From Limnoglobus roseus (GTDB taxonomy: Bacteria > Planctomycetota > Planctomycetia > Gemmatales > Gemmataceae): 64,000 bases of DNA. Position 1 is the stretch's first letter. Each line of letters opens with the position of its first letter. Where the stretch lies: positions 1,612,001 through 1,676,000 of the forward strand of contig NZ_CP042425.1 of NCBI RefSeq assembly GCF_008254045.1. The letters run 5' to 3'. Below are positions 19,253 to 29,047 of the stretch, in pieces. The notes under the pieces were generated by a model, which had not been told where the DNA came from, did not search any database, and was given only the letters and a program-made list of their open reading frames with translations. Made by a program: the position numbers and the translations under genes.

Positions 19253-19346
19253 GGCTTAGCTCGGTAGGGTAAAGGGGTACCATCAAATCATTGCATTGAC
19301 ATCCCCTGTTGTGTATCTCGGTTGCCGAACGTATTTTGTCAGCTGC

Positions 19347-19450
19347 TCACTGCTTTGACCTGCCGAATACCCCCAGCACCCCGTCGGCGGTTCGCACGTT
19401 GTCGGCGTGGTGGCCAGTCAGGACGACAAACTTCGCGCGAGCCGAGGTCA
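19347..19450 (-). pseudogene. Possible relic of an acyl-CoA dehydrogenase 3' end
   Basis: Read on the minus strand this stretch gives ARAKFVVLTGHHADN followed by VRTADGVLG. That closely matches the last residues of the acyl-CoA dehydrogenase encoded at 22869-24635 (ANFAALTDHDDADC followed by VRTADGVLG). About 31 of 36 core bases agree. The similarity fades upstream within about 10 codons, and there is no start or remaining enzyme body, so it cannot be a gene. It lies 83 bp or more upstream of the kinase start. Confidence 0.4.
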
Positions 19451-19532
19451 TTGGGAATTCCGGCCGCAAAGAACCTGCTGGTGTGACGCCCATGTGCAGG
19501 TAAAATGGCGACACCCGCCCGGAGTCGTCGTC

Positions 19533-22500
19533 ATGTCGGAATTTGAAGCGTCGGGTACGCAGGCCGCCACCCCGGACCAGAACAAGCGGTCGGCCGAGAT
19601 CTCGGCCACACCCAACACCGGCCCCCCCGCCGTGGGCGACCGCTACGACGTGCAAGACTTGATTGCCGAGGGCGGCATGGGCGCGGTCTACCGGGCCGCG
19701 GACACCGCCCTCATGCGGGACGTGGCCGTCAAGGTGATGCACGAGCGGTACAACGACTCGCTCCACGCCCGGCGGCGGTTCGAGTACGAGGCGCGGATCA
19801 CGGCCCAACTCCAACACCCCAACATTCCCCCCGTCCACGACCTCGGCACCGCTTCCAACGGCTGCCCCTTCCTCGCCCTGAAGCTCGTCAAGGGGCAAAC
19901 GCTCGACGTGCTCTTGAAGGCCCGCACCGACACGGCCCAGGACCGCGGCCGGTTCGTGGCTGCGTTCGAGGCCATTTGCCAGGCCATCGGGTACGCCCAC
20001 AGTAAGGGCGTCATCCACCGCGACCTGAAGCCGTTGAACGTCATGGTCGGGGCGTTCGGCGAAGTGCAAGTCATGGACTGGGGGTTGGCGAAATTCCACG
20101 GCGACGCCACCGACGACACGGCCGAAACCACCGTCGCGACCACCTTCCACGACCCGGGAATGTCGGACGATTCCAAGACGAGTGCCGGGTCGATTCTCGG
20201 CACGCCCGCGTTCATGCCGCCGGAACAGGCCATCGGGGCCGTCGATCAGATCGGCGAGCAGAGCGACGTCTTCGGCCTGGGCGCGATCCTGTGCGTCATC
20301 CTCACGGGTCAACCGCCGTTCGTCGGCGGGAGTGGCGAATCGACCCGGCAACTGGCGGCCCAGGGCAAAGTCGGGGACGCCTTCGCCCGCCTGGACCGGT
20401 GCGGGGCCGACCCGGAACTGGTCGCGCTGGCGAAGCGGTGCCTCGCGGTGGACCCAGCGGAGAGACTGCTGAATGGGTCGGCCGTGGCGGCCGAGGTGGC
20501 CCGCATCCGGGCGGAAGCCGACCAGCGGGCCGTGCAGGCCGAGATCGCCCGGGCGTCGGCCAACACGCGCCGCCGGGTGCTGACCATTTCGGCGTGCGTC
20601 GTGATCGGGGTGCTCACGGCCGGCATCGCGGCGACCGTGTGGCAGGCCGTGCGGGCGACGAACGCCGAGGCCGCGACGGCGGGCCAACTGGCGCTAACGA
20701 ATCAGGCCAAAGAATTGGCGGAGGGGGAAACGGCGAAGGCACTCGCCGCTACCGCCGCGGAGAAGCTCGCGAACGAACTGACCGGGAAGCGGCTCAAGCA
20801 GATCGAGAAGAACAACGCCGTCATCTTGTCGATCTTCGAAGACCTGGACCCTCTCGCAATCAAGCAAAAGACCAAGCCCCTGGAGGCCGTGCTGGCGGGC
20901 CGGTTGGTGAAGGCCGGGCAGGAACTCGACGCGGAGGCCGTCGGCGACCCGGTGACGGTCGCCGACCTGCAAAATCGCCTCGGCCAGACGCTCGTGAGCC
21001 TCGGCTTTCCCAAGGACGCCGAACCGCTCTTCACGAAAGCGCTCGACACGCGGGTGCGCCTCCTGGGGATTCAACACGCCGACGCGGTGACGTCCCGGAA
21101 CAACCTTTCGGGCGTCTACGGCGTGACCGGGCGTCTCGAAAAGGCCACGCGATTGTGGACCGATTTGATCCAGGCGAAGAAGGCGAATCCGGCCGACGAC
21201 CACGACCCCGAGGCGGTCACGCGCTTGCTCGGCACCATTGTTACCCTGGCCAGTTCCGCCGGGGCGGGCGGCGTGCCGTCCGAGCAATTGATCCCGATCT
21301 CCGAAGAACTCGTCCGGGTTGCGAAACGAGAACTCGGCCCCGACGATCCCCAGACCCTCGCGTTCCTCAACCAGCTCGGGGAGCTCTATGCCGAGGCCGG
21401 GCAGGGAGAAAAGGCCGTCACGTTACTCAAAGAGGTTTTGGCGACGCGGGAGCAAAAAGCCGGGCACGACCACCCCACGACTCTGACGAGCGTGTACACA
21501 CTGGCGGAGGCGTACCAGGCTGCCAACCAAGCGGACAAGGCGTTTCCGCTCTACGAACGTGCTCTGAGCCAGAGGCGCGTCAAACTCGGGAACGAACACC
21601 CGGACACGCTCACCAGTATTCAGGGGCTTGCGGAATGGTACCGCACGGCCAACCAAGCGGCCAAGGCGGTGCCGCTCAACGAAGAGTTGGTGAAGGTGCG
21701 GAAGGCAAAGAAGGGGGCGAGCGACTTCGACACGTTGGTCGCGATGAACAACTTGGCCCTGAGTTACGCCAACGCCGGCGAGGTCCGGAAGGCCATCCCG
21801 ATTTATCAAGAGACGCTCGCGTTGATGCAAAAGCACCTGGAACCGAGCCACGACAGCACGCTCATCACCATGTACAACCTCGCCGACGCACACTATCAGA
21901 CCCAACAGGGAAACGAGGCCGCCCGTCTGTTCGAGGAGGTGGTTGCGGCTCGAAAGATCAAACTCGGGCGGGACGATCCCATGACCCTTCAGACGATGAA
22001 CTGGCTCGCCATGAGTTACAAGTTGGCCGGCCGACTGGACGACGCCATCCAGCTGTTCGAGGAAACCCTGACCCTCCGGAAGACCAAGCTCGGCCCCAAG
22101 CACCCAGACACGCTCATCAGCATGAACAACTTGGGGTGGGCGCTCGCCACCCGGGGGGACCGGGATCGGGCCATCGCGATCTTCGAGGACGCGGCACGCC
22201 TGATGAAATCCGAACTGGGCGATGATAACGTCGAAACCCTGAACACGCTCACCAACCTCGCGGACAACTTCCGGGCCACGCGGCGGTATCAACCGGCACT
22301 CGCCGTCTACACCGACGTTCTCCGACGGAAGCGGGACAAGTTCGGCGGGACGAATCTCGCGACCCTCGACGCCATCATCTGGACGTACATTGATGCCGAG
22401 GAAGGAGGCGACCGCCTCGACTTGTTCGACGAGTACGTGCGACTCCACCGGGAAGCCGCCCCGCCGCACGACCCGGCGTTCGCGAGCATCCTGGGCCAAG

Positions 22501-22862
22501 CGAGTCTTCACCTCCTGAAATTCAAGCAGTTTGCCGTGGCCGAGAAGTACCTGCGCGAGTGCCTGGCGATCCGCGAGAAGGTTCTCCCGGATGCGTGGAA
22601 TATCTTCGCCACCCGGTCGATGATCGGCATTTCGCTGATGGGCCAAAAGAAGCCCGCCGAGGCGGAGCCGTTCCTCGTCGCGGGCTACACCGGCTTGCGG
22701 GAGCGCGAGTCGACGATTCCCCTACCGGGCCGAAACCGGCTGTTCGAAGCCGGCCAAGCCCTCGCCGATTTGTATGCCGCCACCGACCGGCCGCAGAAGG
22801 CGGCCGACGTTCGGGCCACGCTGCCGAACGAGCTGGCCCCTTGGCCGCGAGAGGGGAAGTAA
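19533..22862 (+). CDS. Membrane Ser/Thr protein kinase with C-terminal TPR array
   Basis: 1109 aa from MSEFEASGTQ, with a cggag site 8 bp upstream. The kinase domain spans about 36-325: glycine loop AEGGMGAVYRA, K67 in VAVKVM, catalytic HRDLKPLN with D164, and D182 in DWG instead of DFG, then GTPAFMPPEQA. A TM helix follows at about 349-371 (VLTISACVVIGVLTAG), next an Ala/Glu-rich coiled segment, and then about ten kinesin-light-chain-type TPRs to the end. The kinase is therefore cytoplasmic and the TPRs are probably periplasmic, acting as a sensor or scaffold. This layout is very common in Gemmata-like genomes. It ends 6 bp before the convergent acyl-CoA dehydrogenase stop. Confidence 0.9.
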   Translation: MSEFEASGTQAATPDQNKRSAEISATPNTGPPAVGDRYDVQDLIAEGGMGAVYRAADTALMRDVAVKVMHERYNDSLHARRRFEYEARITAQLQHPNIPPVHDLGTASNGCPFLALKLVKGQTLDVLLKARTDTAQDRGRFVAAFEAICQAIGYAHSKGVIHRDLKPLNVMVGAFGEVQVMDWGLAKFHGDATDDTAETTVATTFHDPGMSDDSKTSAGSILGTPAFMPPEQAIGAVDQIGEQSDVFGLGAILCVILTGQPPFVGGSGESTRQLAAQGKVGDAFARLDRCGADPELVALAKRCLAVDPAERLLNGSAVAAEVARIRAEADQRAVQAEIARASANTRRRVLTISACVVIGVLTAGIAATVWQAVRATNAEAATAGQLALTNQAKELAEGETAKALAATAAEKLANELTGKRLKQIEKNNAVILSIFEDLDPLAIKQKTKPLEAVLAGRLVKAGQELDAEAVGDPVTVADLQNRLGQTLVSLGFPKDAEPLFTKALDTRVRLLGIQHADAVTSRNNLSGVYGVTGRLEKATRLWTDLIQAKKANPADDHDPEAVTRLLGTIVTLASSAGAGGVPSEQLIPISEELVRVAKRELGPDDPQTLAFLNQLGELYAEAGQGEKAVTLLKEVLATREQKAGHDHPTTLTSVYTLAEAYQAANQADKAFPLYERALSQRRVKLGNEHPDTLTSIQGLAEWYRTANQAAKAVPLNEELVKVRKAKKGASDFDTLVAMNNLALSYANAGEVRKAIPIYQETLALMQKHLEPSHDSTLITMYNLADAHYQTQQGNEAARLFEEVVAARKIKLGRDDPMTLQTMNWLAMSYKLAGRLDDAIQLFEETLTLRKTKLGPKHPDTLISMNNLGWALATRGDRDRAIAIFEDAARLMKSELGDDNVETLNTLTNLADNFRATRRYQPALAVYTDVLRRKRDKFGGTNLATLDAIIWTYIDAEEGGDRLDLFDEYVRLHREAAPPHDPAFASILGQASLHLLKFKQFAVAEKYLRECLAIREKVLPDAWNIFATRSMIGISLMGQKKPAEAEPFLVAGYTGLRERESTIPLPGRNRLFEAGQALADLYAATDRPQKAADVRATLPNELAPWPREGK

Positions 22863-22868
22863 GCTCCG

Positions 22869-24635
22869 TCATCTTCGCCCGAGCACGCCGTCGGCCGTTC
22901 GCACGCAGTCGGCGTCGTCGTGGTCGGTCAGCGCGGCGAAGTTCGCGGCGATGCGGCGGGCGGCGATCTTCAGGAAGTACCGGCCGGCGTCAACGTCGGC
23001 GTGCGGATCCTTGCTCGGGTGAGCGAGCAAGTGATCGAGTCGCGAGAGGGTACACGCCGACACGTACAGGTCGATCGCAATGTCGGCGATCCGCTCGTGG
23101 ATGAGTTGGGCCTGCACGAACTTTGTCTCGTCCTTCAGCCGCAGGAAGACGTGCGGCAGTTCCAGGCCGAACTTCTTCACGTTCGCGGCAAACGATGCGG
23201 CGTCGGCCGCGAGTTGTGGCGAATTCACCGGCACTGTCGGCGTGCTCGCCCACGGGAGGACGAGTTTCGTGCCGACGCCGAGGGCCGCGCCGATCTTGCG
23301 GAAGCTCCACCGGCCGCCGATCATGTCGTCGCGAAGCGTCTTCAGGTACTCGCCCGGCCCGCGACAGCCGACGACGGCGATGAACGCCTTCAATACGTCG
23401 TTCGCCCCCTCGCCGATCTGGTTGATACGGGCGTCGCGCATCCACCGCTCGTAAGGCTGGTCGCAGAAGTACGCCTTGCCGCCGAAGATTTGGATGCAGT
23501 CGTTCACGATGGTCCAGAGGTGTTCCGTTGCGAACACCTTCAGGATCGCCGTCTCCAGCATGAAGTCTTCTTGCCCGCTGTCGATGCACCGGGCGCACTG
23601 GGCCGTGGCCGCCTCCATCGCGAAGGTGTGAGCGGCGGCGAACGCGATCTTCTTCTTCACCAACTCGAACTCGCTCAGCGTTTGCTGGAACTGCCGGCGG
23701 GTCTTGGCGTGCCCGACCATCGCCTCGATGCACGCCTTCGCGTGGCCGGTGCAACTCGCCCCGAACGTCGTGCGGCCGAAGTCCAGGACGGTGAGCGCGA
23801 CCTTCAATCCTTTGCCGATCGGCCCGAGGACGTTGGCCTTCGGCACGCGCATGTTGGTGAACCGCAGTTTCCCGGTGGCGGTGCCGCGAATGCCGCACTT
23901 CTCGGCCCGCGCTTCCACCACTTCGAATCCCGGCAGGTCCGGCGTGACGAAGAACGCCGTGACCCGCGACTTACCGTCGGGGCCGGTCATCTTCGCCATC
24001 ACGGTCAGAACGTCCGCGATGCCGCCGTTGGTGATGTAGTGCTTCAAACCGTTCAGAACGTAGCCGTCGCCGTCTTCCACCGCCGTCGTCTGCACGTTCC
24101 CCGCGTCGGACCCGGCTTCCGGTTCCGTCAGCGCGAACGCGGCCAGTTTCCGCCCGGCGACCAGGTCCGGCAGCCACTTCGCCTGCTGCTCCGGCGTGCC
24201 GAACAAGAGCAATGCACGGATGCCGATGCTGTGGTGCGCGTTCACGAAGACGGCCGTGCTGGAGCAGTGGCCGCCGAGGATTTCCATGACCTTCAGGTAT
24301 TGCTGCTGGTTGAACCCGAGGCCGCCGACGCTCGGGGGGGCCGTCATGCCGAGGACACCGAGGTCGCCGAGGCCGCGGACGACGGAATCGGGGATCATTG
24401 CCTCGCGGTCGATCTTCACGGCATCGATCCGGTCGCGGGCAAACATCCGCACCTTCGCCGCCGCCTCATCCGCCTGTTGCTGCTTCGCGACCGGTAACGT
24501 CGGGTACGGGAACACCAGATCGCCACGGACTTTGCCGTAGAACAGGGCCTTCGCGAAGCCGAGTTGTTCAACCGATCCCAATAACTCTTCGACCTGTTTC
24601 TTTTGCTCGGCAACCTGTGCGGCGGTGAGGGCCAT
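22869..24635 (-). CDS. Acyl-CoA dehydrogenase (VLCAD/ACAD9-like)
   Basis: 588 aa, long for the family because of a C-terminal extension (about 430-588) like that of very-long-chain acyl-CoA dehydrogenases. It oxidises acyl-CoA to trans-2-enoyl-CoA with FAD and passes electrons to ETF. Visible signatures are FALTEPEAGSDAGN (flavin site), HYITNGG, and the catalytic base E409 in NQIGEGAND. The gene diverges from folE. Its last codons are echoed 3.5 kb away on the other side of the kinase gene. Confidence 0.9.
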   Translation of the reverse strand: MALTAAQVAEQKKQVEELLGSVEQLGFAKALFYGKVRGDLVFPYPTLPVAKQQQADEAAAKVRMFARDRIDAVKIDREAMIPDSVVRGLGDLGVLGMTAPPSVGGLGFNQQQYLKVMEILGGHCSSTAVFVNAHHSIGIRALLLFGTPEQQAKWLPDLVAGRKLAAFALTEPEAGSDAGNVQTTAVEDGDGYVLNGLKHYITNGGIADVLTVMAKMTGPDGKSRVTAFFVTPDLPGFEVVEARAEKCGIRGTATGKLRFTNMRVPKANVLGPIGKGLKVALTVLDFGRTTFGASCTGHAKACIEAMVGHAKTRRQFQQTLSEFELVKKKIAFAAAHTFAMEAATAQCARCIDSGQEDFMLETAILKVFATEHLWTIVNDCIQIFGGKAYFCDQPYERWMRDARINQIGEGANDVLKAFIAVVGCRGPGEYLKTLRDDMIGGRWSFRKIGAALGVGTKLVLPWASTPTVPVNSPQLAADAASFAANVKKFGLELPHVFLRLKDETKFVQAQLIHERIADIAIDLYVSACTLSRLDHLLAHPSKDPHADVDAGRYFLKIAARRIAANFAALTDHDDADCVRTADGVLGRR

Positions 24636-24747
24636 GAACGGAACCTCCGGCGAAGGGGATACCCCATTCTACACCACGGGGCCGGTCGGCGTCGGAAGGC
24701 GATGGCCCTCCTACAATGGAGGTGTCCCACCCTCACGATGAGCAGCC

Positions 24748-25374
24748 GTGGCAAAATCCGAAGAAATGACCCTGTCGAAGTTGGCCGCCCTCCATGCCTC
24801 CGAGTACCAACCGGTGGACGTGGAGCGGATCAAGCACGCGGTGCGGGAAATCCTGCTCGCCGTGGGCGAAGACCCGGACCGCGAAGGGCTGCTCGAAACG
24901 CCGGATCGGGTCGCCCGGATGTACGCGGAAGTGTTCAGCGGCCTGCACACCAACCCGGCGATTCACCTCCAGAAACTGTTCACGCAGAAACACGACGAGA
25001 TGGTGATAGTCAAGGACATCGAGTTTGCCTCGTGCTGTGAACACCACCTGCTACCCTTCACCGGGAAGGCCCATATCGGCTACCTGCCGGACGGGAAGGT
25101 CGTCGGCCTTAGCAAGCTCGCCCGCGTCGTCGATGTGGTGGCGAAACGGCCGCAGGTGCAGGAGCGGATGACCGAGACGATCGCGGATCTGATTATGAGT
25201 GAAGTGCAACCGCGGGGCGTCGGCGTCATCATCGAGGCCAGCCACTCGTGCATGACGATCCGCGGCGTCCGCAAGCCGGGAGCGATGACGATCACCAGCG
25301 CCGTCCGGGGGCTGGTGAAGTCGAACCCGATGACCCGCAACGAACTAATGACGCTGGTCTACAACAAGAGTTGA
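24748..25374 (+). CDS. folE: GTP cyclohydrolase I
   Basis: 208 aa, with a GTG start; an internal ATG at codon 7 is an alternative, since neither has a clear Shine-Dalgarno. FolE converts GTP to 7,8-dihydroneopterin triphosphate, the first step of folate and pterin synthesis. Zinc ligands are visible as C97 and H100 in [11 protein letters not shown] and C168 in [10 protein letters not shown]. The substrate-binding segments [11 protein letters not shown] and RPQVQERMT are intact. The length is normal. It leads a plus-strand run with a flavin dehydrogenase (25 bp later), moaD and moaE, so pterin-linked functions are grouped. Confidence 0.95.
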   Translation: MAKSEEMTLSKLAALHASEYQPVDVERIKHAVREILLAVGEDPDREGLLETPDRVARMYAEVFSGLHTNPAIHLQKLFTQKHDEMVIVKDIEFASCCEHHLLPFTGKAHIGYLPDGKVVGLSKLARVVDVVAKRPQVQERMTETIADLIMSEVQPRGVGVIIEASHSCMTIRGVRKPGAMTITSAVRGLVKSNPMTRNELMTLVYNKS

Positions 25375-25399
25375 GCCCGACGGGCGTATAACACTTCCT

Positions 25400-28342
25400 G
25401 TGCCGACCACGCCGCCACAACTGGCTGACGACCTGCGGGGGTTCGTGCGCGGTCGCGTGATCGCCGACGAACTCGCCCGCGGGCTGTACGCGACGGACGC
25501 CAGCCCCTTCCACATCCTGCCCGCGGCGGTTGTCGTTCCGCTGGACGAAGACGACCTGATCGCGGTCGTGAAGTACGCCCACGAACATGCCGTGCCGATC
25601 ACCCCGCGCGGGGCGGGCACGGGGTTGGCGGGCGAGTCACTCGGGGCGGGGATCGTACTCGATCTGAGCGCGAACTTTCGAGCCATCTCAGACATTACCG
25701 GCGATACGGTCACGGTCGAACCGGGCGTGACCCTGGCGGAACTGAACGCCGAACTCGCGGTCCACAGCCGGCGGTTCGCCCCCGATCCGGCAAGCGGCGG
25801 TAGTTGCACCCTCGGCGGCATGATTGCGACAAACGCCAGCGGCGGGTCGGCCTTCCGCCACGGCTATACCCGCGACCACTTGGCCGGCGTTCGGGCCGTT
25901 CGCGACGACGGGTTGTTTCTGGAGACCAGTACCACCGACGAGCGACTCACGGCCGTGGCCACGTTGCTGGCCGAGAACCGTGAGTTGATCCGAGCACACC
26001 AGCCCCTCGCCCCGTTCAACCGTTGCGGCTACTTACTGCCCGGCGTGCTGACCCGCGGGGGTGTCGATCTCGCGAAACTGCTGGCCGGCAGCGAGGGAAC
26101 GCTGGCGGTCGTCACGCGGGCGACGTTGCGAACGATTCCCCTGGCCGGTGGTGTGTGCCAGTTCGCGCTCGGCTTCACCACCCTGGAGGCCGCACTGCGG
26201 GCGGGACCAGAACTCCGGGCGGCAACGGGCATTGTGGCCTGCGACGTTCTCGATCAGCGCTTACTCTCGCTGGCGAAAATCGCCTTGGTGCCGGCGGCGG
26301 CGGGGGCGGTGATTCTGGGAAAGATCGAAGCCGACACGGAACGCGAGGCGGTGGAATTCGGCCAACAGGCGGTGGAGCGGGTACGGGCCGCCCACCACTG
26401 CCTCGTGATCGTTGAGCCGACGGGCGAACCGCAAGTGCTCGACCGCTTGCGGGCCTTCCGCGATTCCGCCGTGTCCAGCCTATACGCCCTCGGCCGCGGC
26501 CGCCGCCCCGAAGCGTTCATCGAGGACATCGGTGTGCCGCCGGAGGTCTTGCCCGAGTTCGTCGCGAGGGTGCAGGAGATTCTCCGGGCCGACGAACTGA
26601 ACGCCTCGTTCCTGGTCCACCTTCTGACGGGTCAAATTCACACGCGACCCCTTCTGGACGTCACCCTGCCGGCGGACCGCGAGAAGATGTGGCCGCTCGC
26701 GGACAAGGTTCACACGTTGGCCCTTGAGCTCCGCGGCACGATCAGCACCCAACACGGCGTGGGCCTCGCCCGCACGCCGTGGGTGGAGAAGCAGTACGGC
26801 CCGCTCACCGCCGTCTTCCGCGAGATCAAGCGCACCTTCGACCCGAAGAACATCCTCAACCCCGGCAAGATTCTGGGGCCGGACCCGTCGCGGCCGGCAT
26901 GGCCGATGGCTTCACACGGGGTCAAGGGTACGCAGCCTGGCGTTTGGCAGACCCCGGCCTCAGGCAGTACGAGTGACGGGTCTGGGTCCTTCTCTGCCGT
27001 CTCACAGACCCCGGACTCGGACGTCTCCCCGGCTCCATTTCCAACGCCCGTGGAACGGCAGCCGCTCTTACTTTGGAGGGACAACAGCCCCCAAGACGAG
27101 GCCAACAAGTGCAACGGCTGCGGCGACTGCCGGCCGCGGCGAGGGCCGGTGCGGATGTGCCCGATCTTCCGGGCGACCGGCGACGAGGCGGCCACGCCGC
27201 GGGCGAAGGCGAACGTGGTGCGGTTGCTCGACGACCCTGCGAAACTGGAAGGGGACGAAGTCGAGGCCGTCGCGCGGTTGTGCGTAAACTGCAAGATGTG
27301 CCGTGACGAGTGCCGGGCGAAGGTGGACGTGCCGAAGTTGATGCTGGAAGCGAAGGCCGCCTACCACGAAGCCCACGGCTTCCGTCGGCACGACTGGCTG
27401 CTGGCGCGGGCCGAGTCGCTGATGCGGCTCGCGAGTCGGTCCTCGTGGACGGTCAACGTCCTGCTCGCGTCGCGCGGAAGCCGGTGGCTGCTCGAAAAAT
27501 TCTTCGGCCTGTCGCGGCACCGGAAACTACCGCGGTTCACACACCGCACCTTCCTCCGACAAGCCTGGTGGGCCGGGTTGACGAAGCGGCCGAAGGCCAC
27601 GGAGGCGCGGAAAGTCGCGTACTTCGTGGACGTCTTCGCCAACGTCTGCGACCCCGGCATCGGGCACGCCGCCGTCGCGGTCTTGAAGCACCACGGGTTC
27701 GAGGTTCACGTCCCGTTCCGGCAGCGGGGCAGCGGTATGACGCCGTTGAGCTTCGGCGATGCCGACGCCGCTCGCGACGCGGCCCGATACAACCTGCGGG
27801 CACTCGTGGAACTGGCCCGCGACGGCTACACGATCGTCTGCACTGAACCGGCCGCCGCGCTGGCCCTGTCGCACGATTACCTCTCGCTGCTGGACGACGC
27901 CGACGCGGCCCTCGTTGCGAATCAGACGGTGGAATTGACAACCTTTCTCGGCGAACTCCACGAGCGGGGAGAGCTAAAGTCGCCGACGCGGCCCCTGCTC
28001 ATCGGCATCGGGCACCACGTGCCGTGTCACGTCAAGGCGACCGGCAAACTGCCCGCTTCGCCAAAGCTGCTGTCGTTGATCGAAGGCATCACGGTGGACG
28101 CCATCGACCGTGGTTGCTCCGGCATGGCCGGGGCGTGGGGGCTGGGCGCTCGGAACTTCGAGGCGTCGTTGAAGGCCGGTGCGGAGATGATCGCCGCCCT
28201 CGACCGGCCGCGAATTCTGTACGGTTCGACGGAGTGCTCGGCGTGCCGGATGCAGATGCAGCAGGCGAGCGGCAAGCGAACGCTGCATCCGGTGCAATAC
28301 CTGGCGATGGCCTACGGCCTGATCGAGATGGACCTGGAATGA
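25400..28342 (+). CDS. YdiJ-like FAD-linked dehydrogenase fused to FeS/CCG domains
   Basis: 980 aa from a GTG. The N-terminal half (1-490) is a GlcD-type FAD-binding oxidase: PITPRGAGTGLAGESLG, then GGMIATNASGG, ending GVGLARTPWVEKQYG. After a low-complexity linker (about 497-553) come two 4Fe-4S clusters (CNGCGDC from C571, then LCVNCKMCRDEC) and a CCG domain (HVPCHVKATG, GCSGMAG, STECSACRMQMQ). The layout and length resemble E. coli YdiJ (1018 aa), a D-2-hydroxyglutarate dehydrogenase, so a D-2-hydroxy acid is the likely substrate. The linker looks like intergenic spacer sequence and may mark a gene-fusion point. It shares ATGA with moaD. Confidence 0.9.
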   Translation: MPTTPPQLADDLRGFVRGRVIADELARGLYATDASPFHILPAAVVVPLDEDDLIAVVKYAHEHAVPITPRGAGTGLAGESLGAGIVLDLSANFRAISDITGDTVTVEPGVTLAELNAELAVHSRRFAPDPASGGSCTLGGMIATNASGGSAFRHGYTRDHLAGVRAVRDDGLFLETSTTDERLTAVATLLAENRELIRAHQPLAPFNRCGYLLPGVLTRGGVDLAKLLAGSEGTLAVVTRATLRTIPLAGGVCQFALGFTTLEAALRAGPELRAATGIVACDVLDQRLLSLAKIALVPAAAGAVILGKIEADTEREAVEFGQQAVERVRAAHHCLVIVEPTGEPQVLDRLRAFRDSAVSSLYALGRGRRPEAFIEDIGVPPEVLPEFVARVQEILRADELNASFLVHLLTGQIHTRPLLDVTLPADREKMWPLADKVHTLALELRGTISTQHGVGLARTPWVEKQYGPLTAVFREIKRTFDPKNILNPGKILGPDPSRPAWPMASHGVKGTQPGVWQTPASGSTSDGSGSFSAVSQTPDSDVSPAPFPTPVERQPLLLWRDNSPQDEANKCNGCGDCRPRRGPVRMCPIFRATGDEAATPRAKANVVRLLDDPAKLEGDEVEAVARLCVNCKMCRDECRAKVDVPKLMLEAKAAYHEAHGFRRHDWLLARAESLMRLASRSSWTVNVLLASRGSRWLLEKFFGLSRHRKLPRFTHRTFLRQAWWAGLTKRPKATEARKVAYFVDVFANVCDPGIGHAAVAVLKHHGFEVHVPFRQRGSGMTPLSFGDADAARDAARYNLRALVELARDGYTIVCTEPAAALALSHDYLSLLDDADAALVANQTVELTTFLGELHERGELKSPTRPLLIGIGHHVPCHVKATGKLPASPKLLSLIEGITVDAIDRGCSGMAGAWGLGARNFEASLKAGAEMIAALDRPRILYGSTECSACRMQMQQASGKRTLHPVQYLAMAYGLIEMDLE

Positions 28343-28584
28343 CGCTCACGGTCTTGCTCTTCGCCCGGGCGAAGGAACTGGTGCAGCGCGACGCGGTGTC
28401 CGTGATACTTCCGCCGAGTGCGACGGTCGGCGACCTGCGGTCGCGGTTGGCCGCGGAATTCCCGCAATTGTCGTCGCTGCTCGGCGTGTGCGTGATCGCC
28501 GTGAACCACGACTTCGCCGACGATTCCCGCGGGTTGCTACCTTCGGACGAGATTGCCGTCATCCCGCCGGTCAGCGGCGGATAG
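28339..28584 (+). CDS. moaD: Molybdopterin synthase small subunit MoaD
   Basis: 81 aa with a ubiquitin-like beta-grasp fold, ending in the diagnostic Gly-Gly (PPVSGG) that is thiocarboxylated to donate sulfur. The start overlaps the stop of the preceding dehydrogenase (ATGA), so it is translationally coupled. It acts with MoaE to turn cyclic pyranopterin monophosphate into molybdopterin. The Val-Gly-Asp-Leu segment (ATVGDLRSRLA) and DEIAVIPPVSGG are typical. The length is normal. It was missed as its own frame because the longest open frame starts far upstream. Confidence 0.9.
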   Translation: MTLTVLLFARAKELVQRDAVSVILPPSATVGDLRSRLAAEFPQLSSLLGVCVIAVNHDFADDSRGLLPSDEIAVIPPVSGG

Positions 28585-28594
28585 AATCGTCCCC

Positions 28595-29047
28595 ATGACC
28601 CGGCTCACGCCCGACCCCATCGACTACCACGCACTGACCGATTCCGTCGTCCGCCCGGAATGTGGGGGCGTGGTCCTGTTCCTCGGCACCGTCCGCGAAC
28701 TGACCGGCGACGTGCGGACGGTCTTCCTCGACTACGAAGCCTACCCGCCGATGGCCGAGAAAAAGCTGGCCGAAATCGAGGGCGATGCCCGGGCGAAATG
28801 GCCCGTCGGCGACGTGGCGATCGTCCACCGCCTCGGCCGGTTGCACGTCGGCGACGTGAGCGTGGCGGTGGCCGTGAGCTGCCCGCACCGGGCACAAGCG
28901 TTCGAAGCGGGGCGGTTTCTGATTGACCGCGTGAAAGAATTGGTTCCAATCTGGAAGAGAGAGAACGCCCCCGACGGGCAGTCGACGTGGGTACACCCTT
29001 CAATCCGGAATCCGGAGCCGGGGTCGGTCGAAGACAACGTCGGCTGA
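28595..29047 (+). CDS. moaE: Molybdopterin synthase large subunit MoaE
   Basis: 150 aa from MTRLTPDPID, 10 bp after the moaD stop. MoaE is the catalytic subunit. The essential Lys pair is visible as K114 (DRVKELVP) and K121 (PIWKRE), and the HRLGRLHVGD segment is conserved. The family normally ends soon after WVHP. Here about 17 extra residues (SIRNPEPGSVEDNVG) follow, encoded by repeat-like spacer DNA that continues downstream to the next gene. The extra tail is probably neutral. Confidence 0.9.
   Translation: MTRLTPDPIDYHALTDSVVRPECGGVVLFLGTVRELTGDVRTVFLDYEAYPPMAEKKLAEIEGDARAKWPVGDVAIVHRLGRLHVGDVSVAVAVSCPHRAQAFEAGRFLIDRVKELVPIWKRENAPDGQSTWVHPSIRNPEPGSVEDNVG

Noticed and set aside
20291..22225. 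644-codon plus-strand frame
   Set aside because: It is a shadow of the kinase-TPR gene, with composition typical of a high-GC third-frame read.
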